In this document: in pieces, positions 13,201 to 25,200 of the stretch
Layout: the number at the start of each line of letters is the position of its first letter
Numbering within the stretch: the first letter of the stretch is position 1
Assembly (NCBI RefSeq): GCF_001577835.2
Contig: NC_029525.1
Location: 17,792,731-17,856,730, forward strand
Length of the DNA: 64,000 nt
DNA from: Coturnix japonica
Lineage: Eukaryota; Chordata; Aves; Galliformes; Phasianidae
Reading direction: 5' to 3'
Notes under the pieces: model-generated
Told to the model about the DNA's origin: nothing
The model's database searches: none
Seen by the model: the letters and a program-made list of their open reading frames with translations, nothing else
Program-made: the position numbers and the translations under genes

Positions 13201-16200
13201 CTTTCGCACTCTGATGCCAAAGCTTTACATTCAGATACCTTGTGAGACAGTTCCCTCTGCAATTTGCTTATTTCTTCTTTTGCTGCACCGTAGCAGGTCC
13301 TCATGTTGTCAAGCTCATTCTTTAAAGTTTCTCTCTCTGAACTGGGTGACTGGTGAGGCAGGGACAGCTCCAGGGGTCTCAGCATAGACCTAGACTGAAG
13401 ATAAATCGGTGTAAAAGCAGATGCACGCTTACAAGTGTGACAAGTTTTATCCACACACATTGTCATATTCATAACTACATTAAACCTATGCTGATGAGCA
13501 TAATATTTTCTGAGATGTTTTGTTTCCTTAGTGTTTTTTCCCCCCTAAAGAAATACACTGATCTGCACCTGCCCATATCACGTCAGCAACAGAAGGTCTG
13601 ATTATACTTCTAGTTATTGCTTACAAGTCAGACCCCACTGATGTTAAAATGAATGTATTGTACCTAAGTTTTATTTCCCTATTATTATTCACATCCAATC
13701 ATATCTGCTCAAAGATACGTAAAGTTACTGTAAGTGTCCCTGCCATCAAGCACATGAAAATAACAGTCAAAAGCACAGGAACATACCAAGTACACCACGA
13801 TTAACAGGACCTTCACTCCACAGTGACTGAAGAAAACAGTCACTTCAATTACTGCCCAGTAAAGAATGTTTTATAAGTAAGAAGCTTCGCTGTTTCACTA
13901 CATTTTCTTCAGTACCAACCTTTACTTTGCTGCCAGCCATCACGGCTATTCCACAGCATTTATTTGGTCACATTCCAAGCACTTACTACTTTCAGGTCAC
14001 TTCCAGACCTGATCAGCTTAAAGCCACTTAATTCTGGCTTGGGATAAGGTTTGAATTTTGTTGGGTTCTTTTTTTGCTTGGTCAGTTTGTGAAGGTAGCT
14101 GTCAGCTATCAGTCTGCTACCAGCAAACAAAATGGGCAGGAAATTATTATTTAGCTGGCAGGAAAATAATCTAGATTTTAACTGAAATTAAAGCCAGAAA
14201 AGTGTTAGGGAGAGGAAAAACAACTGCAGTGTGCACTATGACTGCTGCCCCAGGCTTCTATTGGGTTCCTTTCTAAGGATGCCCATTACAGACCATTCAG
14301 GGCTGATGTCTTTGCAGCATTTACAGCTATGTCATATACACAACCCTAGAGGGCACCAGCAGTTAACAACACAGCAAGGCCAGTATTACAGCAACAGTTT
14401 AATAGGTGCACACTTATAAGAAAATTTAGCTTTCCCAATAATAACCATCTCTGAATTCTAGTAGTAAAATATTTATTACCTGTGATTCCACGGCAAACAC
14501 TTGACCTTGCTTAAGTAAATCTTCCTTTCCTAGATTTTCAAAGCAAATAGCATTTAGTTGAGAAACAGTTGCACAAATCCCAACAACTACGTTTTTCCTT
14601 CCCAATTGTATTCTTTTTAATGGGGCTGAGCTACAATACAGGTTGCTGCTCAAGTACCTGGTATTAAAACACCACTAATTAAATTAAGTAAGGCAGGAAG
14701 CCTGGATAAGCTCCTATAAAGGGAAAGACAGCCCTGCCACCCCAGGCTGGGTGCTGCTTTGCAAGAGAGCCATGAAGGCTGCCTGGAATTGGAAGCTTGG
14801 CATGGGAACCTTTAGGAGTTAACTACAACACTTACTGTTACTGAAGTTACTTCCAGATCCCACTAAGTCAACCTACAACAGATAAAAATAGAAACTGAAA
14901 GTTTGCACTGCATTTTTATCACATTTAAGTTAGTGATTAAAAGGCAGAAAACTTTACATGAGATAAAACTCAAGACTTTCAATAACTAAAGATTAAGTAT
15001 TGACTATAGTAAGTATCCGCTGTTGTATGGCACTTCAAATCAGTTCACATACTTCATAATATTTGAGTTTAGCTTTCAGAGCTTCAATAGTCCTCAAGCT
15101 TTCCTCCTGCTGTTTTTCCTTCATAGTCAGGATTTTCTTCAACTCATCTTTCTGAAAGAGAACAGAAAGTGCTAAATGCCAAAGCCATAAGGACGGCCAG
15201 ATTCATAACATAAGTAGCTTTTAAAAGTGGTTTAAAGAGAACTTAGTCAAAAATAAGCACTGAGAGAATCCCTCAATCCTTTGAGCTAAAACTCTCCTAC
15301 AAAACTACATCTCTACAAGAACAGTCTTGAAGTCAAGGAAATAGGTATTAAAATCACGTGCAATAGTTCCATTAATGCAATGCAAATAAATGGAAGTCAC
15401 TACTTCAACAGATGCTTACAATACTAAGACTGCTTTTAAGGTGAAATAAAGATCACAGCATTTATTTGTAGCAATGCAAATACCATACAGCTCTACAAAC
15501 CGAATACACATCAGAAGATTTTAACATTTATATAAAACTTTCCTCCATAGCCTTAAATACCATCTCTTAAACTCTAGAGTCATTCCCCCTATTCCATAGT
15601 TCCATTACACATTAAGGTGATATATCGTACCTCATTTTCAAGATCATCTGCAAACATTTGCTCCTGCAAAAATAACAAAAAATCCCCCCACAAATCATTG
15701 TTTAATCTTGTTTTAAGGGGCTTACACACTATGAGTTGATGAGTCTACCCAGCATCCAATCCTACATGCTCCCAATACACTGCCCACCTTGCACTGGCCT
15801 AACCTCCAGCAAGAGAGAAACAAACAAGGGTGCTGACAGAGCACTGTCTCTTGACACACATATTAGGAGAACATAATACCTTTTTGCTATACATTACTGA
15901 AGCAGAACAGAACTTCTAAGTAAAAAGCTGTTGATTTTAGAACATGAATATGAAGAGGCAGAATGGTTTCATCAGGATCTTTTGGAGGGGCAGAGGAGGA
16001 GAGCTGAGTATTGTTTGTTTTGAGGGGGAAAAGCAGGGCAGTTTAGGTTTGGTTTTGTAAGAAACTTAAATTTCAGATAATGAACCAAAACTGAAAATCT
16101 GTTTTCCCCTCCACTTTTCCCCAACTGAAGAGTTTGATGGGTTTGTTACTTTAAGTAACTGCTGGAAATTCAGCAATGGCTCTGATAAGCACCCATGCAC

Positions 16201-19200
16201 AACACTACAAAACGGTAAGTTAAGTTTGCTTGCTGAATTACAATAGACAAGAATGCCTCATGGTTCTTATTACGTTATAAAATATAGCCATAAACGCTAT
16301 TGCTCAACTTTACGAGGAGCAGTAGACAAAGGTGCAGCATCTCCTCACACTTTCAATACGACTACAGACTGAAGGTCCTTGCAGCACAAGAAAGTGAGTG
16401 CAACACCTACAGAAGTAATTTGCAGTAACTCTGTTGAGACTAATGGTTTTACCTCAGTTAACTGCAGCTGGAGCCCACTGATTCTATCCAACAACATCCT
16501 TTGCTCCTCTTGCACTTCTCTCATCTGATCCTTCAAATCTTGATTTTCTAACTCTAATTCCTAAAAAAAAAGAAAGCAAGCAGAATAAATACACCACACT
16601 CACACAGGGAAAACTGCAGTGACACAATAGGAAGATGAGAAAATTAATACCAGTTAGAGCAACTATGATGCAAGTTACCTTTAGAAAGACAAGCATACAT
16701 CTCCTGAGAACATTAAAACATCTTCTTGTTTTGTGACCCCAAGATCTTACTGCAGGTGAAAGTAGTAGGCACCATAAGTTAAAGAGATGGGTAAGAGCAA
16801 CCCTCATCTCATGTCTTAGAAGTATTTATTACAAAGAAAAGTGTACAGCTTATCTGCATAATTGTCACTTTACTCACACAATTAAGTTTTAAGTAAACAG
16901 CAATATATCTATGATCTTCCTAAATGGAACTGCTAGTGCTTAATACCACATCTTGTCTTTTATTCCTGGTTCACTATACATATGGGAATACATAAGCCAG
17001 AAACCCTACTTGTTTACCTGAGCATTAAGTTCCTTCTGATACAGCTTGACATTCACCTCTTCCTGAGCATGCAGCCGATTCCACTTCTGTGACATATTGT
17101 TCATCTGTTACAGCAACATTAAAGCATTAATAGATATTCCTAATGCATTCTGACAACATTTATCCAGGTTTCATTTCAACATCCAAGGGGGTTTGGAGAA
17201 ACTTCACTATTTATCCTCCCACACCTCCTCATAAAGCAGCCTTAGGAGATACCACAGTAGGCCTCACCTTTTGTTCAGGCTGCCCTCTCTTCATGGTATC
17301 TCTTGCTAGAAAAACAACACAAAAAATGAATTTAAAAGACAAACTCATTTCATTCATATCCACACAAAACATGCTTTGCAAACCTACTTCCCTTTCTTAG
17401 GAGGACATGTCAAGAAATAGTTCCCCTCTCCACAACTTCAGTTAAAAGGTAAAGAAAGCATTTCACAGGTATAAGAGCTTAAATAAAGAAAGCTCAAGAA
17501 CAGCTATGATCAGTACTGCAAGACCAGTTCAGTAATACTAATACCCTGTACCTCATCACATCACAGCCTGCATTAGCTTTAAAGGCTTTACTACAAACAA
17601 ACAAACAAGAAAACAAAACCCTTCTCCTCTCTACCCTCCCACACAGGCTGTTTATCTGCTTTTTGTTTAAAGGACCGCAGCAGTCCTCTGAAGAGTACAT
17701 TCAAAGTCACAGTACTGAGAGGATACACAACCCAAATGAAAGAGTAACAGCACGCAGTAGCAGCCACGTTCATACCTTTGCTGGAATCCTCAACGGCAGC
17801 TTTTATTAAAGCCAAAATGTCAATATTGTCACCAATTCTGGCATAGTAAGCACAGTCATGACCAAGGCCATCAACCAAACTAACATCCGCACCATTTTTG
17901 AGCAAAACTTCTACCGCGTCCTTGCAGCCATATTCACAGCCTAACATTAGGGCCGTCCTGAGGATGGGGAGAAAGACTGCATTCAGAAACTCTGGGATCT
18001 TATGCTTTCAGAGGAGAGCTCAAAAAATAACCTCACACTTATGTCTACTATGGAAAGTAGAGAGAAGGAATCTTTCACTTACCAAGAGAGGAAACCAAAC
18101 ATTAAGAAGTCATTTAGTAGATAAATATTTGTAAAATGCAAAACACTGATAGCAGTACTTTCATAAAACCCAGCACAAACCAACTGCTTTGAGAGCACCA
18201 CCCAGTTACTTTGAGGACTCTTATGATTTTTTACTTACTCTGTTTACATGCAAACATCAACAGACACAACAAACACAAGAGGAAGTTTAGACAGAGTTCC
18301 AGCACTAGAACCCTGGCAATGCCTCCCAAACATTTGCCAGCTTCAGAACATGCAGTGCAAGCACCCATGCTCTGTCTCCCACCAGACCCAAGTCCATTAA
18401 CCACCAGGAAGGCGTTCTCCAAGAAATATCCAGCAAAAGCAGCAGTGAGTTAGATACTCCCCTTCTATCCCTCCTCCATGGGTATAGAAAGAAACATCTC
18501 AGGCCCTTCCAGCCCCTCAGAAGCCCCAATGGGACTCCAGTACTTGAAAAAAGTACTGCTTTCATGATATGTCTTATACATCAGTCTCAGAGAGTATAAG
18601 TTGCAACAGTGGACAGACAAACTCCAATTGCCATTTCTCTGCTGGCCACCAATGCAATTCTTTCCACTTAGGTCTATATAGGTGTATTTTAAGTGCAAGA
18701 ATAAGCCATAAGAAAAGCCAAGTTTGTTTGCATTATTGAATTTCTGGACTAAAGTCCCAGGTCAGAGGGTTGTGGGGTTTTTTTGTTGTTGGGTTTTTAT
18801 TTTTCCTTTGCTCAACTTAACATTCATTCTGCAGCCTGAAAGCCAATGGAGAACTTTCCACCCTTGAATGGTCAGCAGGCATCCTGAGAACGCTTTGCAT
18901 GCATTACCTGTTTTGTTTGTCCCTGACATTGATGTCTGCTCCTCTGTCTATAAGAAGCTGGCAAACTGTGGGGCGACACATCTGAGTGGCCAGCACTAGT
19001 GGTGTCCTCCCATCCTAAAGAGGGGAAAAAAGGAATGAGAAAAGGGAAAGGATGTAGAGAAAGTGCACACAAGGATACAGCAGGGCTTGCATGAGAGAGA
19101 GGTATTAGCAACAACTTACCCCATCCTTTGCATTCACTGAAGCCCCATGGTCACACAGGAGTTGTATGCTAGAGGAGCAGTCTGACATAGCTTGCAAGAG

Positions 19201-22200
19201 AAGAATGAAGAGCAGGTTACACTGCTGAAGAATTAGGCATATCTGAAATCATGCATTATAAAATCTAGGTTTCATACTGCTGTTAGGAGAAAAAACAAAG
19301 TCTTTTACCTGCATCATGAAGAGCCGTTCTTCCTTGAAGATCCACATTCTCTGTTGGACAATTGTACTGTTAAAATAAATAACCTGTGTTATTAACTTTC
19401 TTTCAGATCACACTGAGAACATTTGAAAGGTTTTGAGGTTTTCACTGAAGCAACACAGAATCAACGCAGGTAAAATGTACCTTTACAGTTCCCAGACACA
19501 CTGAGATACAGAGAAAGAGCAACTAAATTAAAATAAATGAAGAAAACCATCACATCCCAAAACAATTCCCATGCAATACTGTTTCATTAAGGAAAGATGG
19601 CTGGACATAACTGCCCATGTTTCAAAGCAAACACTTCTCTTGTGCAGATCTTTCAGCATCATTGTTCCTAAAAGCAAACTGCTTCAGGAAGGGAGCACTG
19701 ATCTTTAGAAGATGCTCCAGTTCACTTTCTTTGAAAGGCAGAAACTTTGAACTTCTGAGAAGAGGCAAAAGGATGTTGTTTATCTTCACTTCCACACTTC
19801 CAGCCACTCCTGTTTTCTCATATGAAAAGAGATTTTCTTCATGACTGTCAGGTTTGTTTTTTAAACCAGAAAAAGCAGATTATCTTAAAATTCAGACACC
19901 CCCCCACCCCCAACAAAGGAATAAAAGCCAGAGCAAAGGAAAAATTCTACTTTCATACCTGCAACAGCTTCTGCAGACATAAAGCATGTCCATACTTGGC
20001 AGCCAGGTGCAATGCGTTTCTACCTAGAAAGCACCAACACCAGTTCAGGATGTATTAAGGAACGTGCATTTAGAAACACCATACACACATTCAACATGCT
20101 TGTGCTGTTTCTCAGAAAGCCAACAATCCCTAATGAAATCTGCAGTGCTTTGAGATAAATCTGTCCATAACAGATTTCTTTTTAAAGACTCTTATGTGAG
20201 CCAAAGTCAGGTCCTGCTGCATGTCAGGAGCACGCGTGGACTCACATGGTGCTACATGACCAAGTTTCTCTTGGTTCTTTTTCTAAACTATTTTTTGCCA
20301 ACCACACGCAGCACTACAGGAAGGAAGGAGACCTACCCTGCAACTTAGTTTAATCCCAGTGCAAAGCAAAAACCAAGCTGAGAACTTCAGCAAGTTGCAC
20401 TTGAGCATCTGAGGAAGCATACCTGCAGCATCAGTGGCTGTGATATCAACTCCGTGAATGAGGATGGTGTTCAAGCAGTCCAGATTTCCCTTTGATGCCA
20501 CAACATGGAATCTAAATAGAAAAGCCATGCTTAAGTGAATCTGTTTTATTCACAAAATAGCAATATTAACCAAGAAAGTCAAAGTAAATGATTGCATGCT
20601 TCAAGTCCATCCTCTCCATTTATTCCACTGGAGCACAGAAGCCACATAACCTTCTTTGTTCAATTCCTCATAAAAAGCTTGTGTAAGACTAGCTTAGATA
20701 AGGCAAGAAACTAACATGCACGTTGCATACACATATATTCACACCAGCTTCCAAAGTAGCAATAAGACTTGGGAATGGAGCGACTTCTCCATCAGCAGAG
20801 CACTGGAAGTTACTTACGCAGACCTCCCTTCCACATCCAGCTTAGTGGGACTGACTCCTTTTTTGGCAAGGATGGATGAAACCTTTTCCTCATCGCCCCT
20901 CTCAGCTGCTTTCATTAACCTGTCATCGTACTTGTTCCAGTCTGTATTTAGCTGTACGAAAGAGAGCATTAGGAAAGCAAGTGAGCTTGTGGTACAGCAT
21001 TGATCAGCTAAAGCTGCTCCCATGAAACACAGAAGCTCATTAGTGGGGGGAGGGATTAAAAAAAAAAAAAAGATATTTCTGCTTACAAATCAAAGTCATC
21101 CTGTTAAACTGTTTGGTCATTTATGTACAATACCACAGCATTTCAGACAGGCTGTCAGCATTGAGCACTGCTCAGGGATGGCCTGGTTGACTCACTCTGA
21201 TCCTTAAAGGAGAATCTTTGGGTATAAAACCACTCTCTTCCTGCTGGGTTTCATACAAAAGGCCTAAGACTAAAGTTACACACAGTAGTTCCTTATAAAT
21301 TTAAGGAAAACTCAATATTTTCAAATCTGTGGGTTATGAAACTGACTATCTCTCTTGGAGCAGAGGCTGGTCAGCCACAGGACTCACAGCACAGTCCTTC
21401 ATTAACTGTCTCAAGAATGTTTCTCCCAATGCCCCATTATTACATTTTAACCTTTCCCCCCCTCCCCTGACCCCTTTCATCTCAAAAGCTGCCTCCTGGA
21501 CTCACAGCCCTTAGGGAAGAGCATCAGTTCTGCTCTCCCAAGACAGTCAGTTCCTCTGGCTACAGAAAAACTTGGGGGGATTTCTTGCTTATCTTCATTG
21601 TCAAACATTTACATTGTAATAGCCTAAATAAAGCAGTAAACTGTCCCATGTCTCTGGTAAATATCTGTCCATGCCCCAAAGCTTACAAGCTAAGACACAA
21701 CAGGAACAGATAAGCCAGGAACAGCAAGCAGCAGAGCCCAAGACACTGCAGCTGAGCACCTCCAATCTAAGCAGCCAACTTCAGCATAAGCACCCAGAAG
21801 TCACAAAATGTGATTTCATAAGGAAGTGGCAGATAAAATACAGATGCTACAGTCCTTCCCCTTCCTATCAGCCCTTTCATAGTCCAGGTAGAGCAGAGAA
21901 CAACACGAGGACGTGTCTTGTGGGACGTCTGAATACAGCAACAATTACAAAACACGTAATCAACAGCAGACTTGAGTTTCTGTGAATTCAGCAGTCAGCA
22001 ACGTGAAAAATACGAACCAAGTTCAGCCTTTTCCAAGCTAAGTTCAGCCTTTTCCAAGCTAAGTTCAGCCTTTTCCAAGCTAAGTTCATGTTTATCAAAA
22101 CCAGCTGAGCCCCACAGATTTACTGACAGTCACACTGCTTCCATAACTAAAACAATGATGAAAGAACAGCAGAAATGAATGCAGGGACCTCATTTACCCC

Positions 22201-25200
22201 ACCAGCTCATACACAGCTCTTCCTCCAAGCACCATTCCAGCCTCTCTCCATGTACCTTGCCAGGGAGGGAACCCCCAACACAAGCACATTCCATATGCAC
22301 AGAGATGCACTGATTCAGCCCCCTGCATTGGGTCATTCTTAAAAATAGACCTCCAAGAAGTCCCAAAGGGCTCTCCAGTTTTAACACCAAACAGATGCGC
22401 CAATCTGGCTGCTCAGGGTTGTTCACAGATCTGCAGCTTAGCTGAGCAGGAGATGAACAGCTATGAGCTGCACAGGAAGAAAACTCAAGGTTTATAGCTT
22501 CAAATTGCCTGCAAACACCAAAGCCACAGAGTGCAAAGAAAGCACAGGTCAGGTATAAACACAGCACTGCACAAACGCAGACAGTCACCCCCCACTTACT
22601 CCTTGTTTGCCTCCAATTCAGAGCTGCAGGTGACACCCTGCCCACAGCACCTGCTCTACCCACAGCCAGCACAGCCCTTCCCACGTGTTCCATGATTTGC
22701 ACAAAGTTCTGTGACAAAGTGAAGGCCAGCACTGCTCCACGTCCCCCGCTGGATGCTGGAAGAGCCCTGGGCAACTACATGGGCACCCAGTGGCCAGCAA
22801 ACACAGGCCCATCTCACAGCCAGGCAGGCTTTGCTGGCTGGAAGAGATGAAGGAAGATCAGAAATGAGCACCTACAGCCACCGGTGCACAACAAATCATA
22901 CAACGGCATTACAGCTGTAATTATCCTTATTTCCCCTTCCCATAACATGACTGTGGTAATCACGGAGCCTCAGCAATGACTTACTGAAAGTGACATGCAG
23001 TAATAGAAACAGGCAGCTCTCAGTCACACCCACAGGTGTTTCAACAAAGTGCAGCACCATTGTCAATCAATTAAAACATTAATTAGTTACCAGCCAAGCC
23101 AGCCAAGCAGCATCAAGCCCCCACAGAGGGCACACCATTGGTCACAGTAAGAGCTGCAGGCACTGCCAGCAGGGAGAGCAGGATTCCTCCATTGCCTGAC
23201 AGGTTCTCTGCTACAAGCCCCTTTTTGAGCCAGTTTTAGTTGTGAACACCCCAGAAGCTGCACATCAACCTCTGCCCCCTACAAGTTCTTTGAAGTACAA
23301 CAATGTTTCACGAACTTAAAGTGATCACAGCGCAACATTTGTGTCCATGCTCAGACTTTGAGTTTCGGACCTGCAGGTTGTACCCACCAGCTCAAACTCA
23401 ATCCAATACACAGACAACCCATCACTATACACCCCTCCCTCCCATTTCATCAGTCTCCAGGTAAAGATTCTTTCACTGTTGTGTTAACAGAAGTGCAGCT
23501 TTCCTTTGGTCACTGCAAAGGACTGCACTTAACTGCTACCACCTGCACGATCCACATTCAATAAAGCCCTCAGGAATAGTTCCTAAAGATGAACACAACT
23601 CACTCATTTGGAAGGAGTTACAGAATTCAAGCTTTTACATTTCTGCGGCTGTAAGGTGCTGCCATTGGTAGGAAATTCAGGATACTCACCGTGTCTTTAG
23701 TTGCACAAGAAAACCAACAAGTCATTCTAGAAGGCACAGCTCCTCACTGCCAGCAGTGCCCGGCGTGCCTCGCATCCAGCTCACAAAGCACCGAGCAGAG
23801 CGGGTTGGAAGGGGGCTCTCACACACGGATCCTCTCCCCCACCCCAAGCTCATTTTGCTCCATCCTTCGCTTAGCTGGGATCCCCAGGTTTGTTTGCTGC
23901 ATCTTCAGGATCCTCCTCAGCCTTCATCCCTGCGGGCTGACCGCAGCTCCGTGCCTCAAAGCCCGCAGCCGACTGCCCAGGGATCGCTCGTGTGTAAATA
24001 CTGCCCAGCCCGGAGCGTCTTGTCAACAGCACGCAGACAGTCAGCAGCCCAGATCTATTTTCTGATAGCAGAGCGATGGAGAGCAATAGCTATTAATACA
24101 TTCCCTGCATGCTCGTGCCGTGAGTAATGTCTTTGGGGTTTAATGTTCACCGAGCAGACAAGCACGCACCGAGCTGCAGCACCACGTCCTGCTCCGCAGA
24201 CACAAACACTCACTTTAAAATAACAAACACATTAGTCAAATTAACTGTCGGCTGACATTAATGAAGGTCATGCTTCTCACCACTAATAACACACGAGGAC
24301 TGAAATACCAGCAGGAGTCATTTTTTCCCATTCCACCACAGCTCAGAGCCAAAACCAGCCCCGCCATCAGACTTGAGACAACTCCGACTGCAGAGCAGAT
24401 GGAATGCGGGAGCCTATTTTGACAGAAATTTAACCCATTTCAAATTAGAAAACACACATGCCTCCGCTTCAAAAGGATACCTCCTTCCACAGTGATGGAA
24501 GCCATTCTGAATAGAAGCGGGTTTCAGCTTACTGCTGCTGCCAGTCTGTCTCCCAACGCGTTAAATGAGAGGAGTCGCGGAGGCTGTCAAAACACTCAGT
24601 AGAAGGCATCATGTTTAACAGTAGGGAAGCTGGAAGTCTCCTTCCACAAGCTTTGCATTTAACCAGAGATCTCCTGAGCGCTGTATTTAGAGGGTTGGGT
24701 CAACATTACAGAGCACTGTTTAGTCTGCAGGGGAGACAAACATGATGCAGAGCAAGAAAGACCACAAACACACACAGCACAGCCCCTGTAGGGCACTTGG
24801 AAATAGCTTCAAATGGCTTTTCTCAGAAGAGCCCCCTGTCACAGACAAATCACACCTACTCCTATTTGCACTATTCACCCTTCCCCAGCCATTTTTCAGC
24901 TACTCCGTGCTACCTGCTGGGAGCAGCACTGCGCCTCCCAGCACTGCCGTGTCCCAGAGGACATTCCAGGGCATCTCTGCAATTAGCCTTCATGTGACAA
25001 AACCACCCCAAGAACATTCAGTGCCCACGGGAATGACCACATCATCACAGAGTTATCCTGAGCAGAACCAAGTCTGTCTCCTCAAGCTAAAAGTGGCATT
25101 CTGGAAAGAAAATAAAGACATTTTATGTCTCCCTTGTACAGATCTGCCCAAATCCAACCCGTGGCAGCACAGCTGTCATGGCTCCATGAAGTGCAGCCCA

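Larger units (their letters stand above)
9243..20817 (-). other. UACA introns 2-18
   Basis: The introns between UACA exons 2 and 19 range from about 100 bp to 2.2 kb. The longest are 17958-18907, 15152-15630, 13395-14479 and 20024-20422 among the coding-flank set. I found no second gene, tRNA or clear interspersed repeat in them. They are AT-rich with short homopolymer runs. The one feature of interest is the in-frame sequence 13395-13427 just upstream of exon 16, discussed as an alternative acceptor. Confidence 0.6.
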
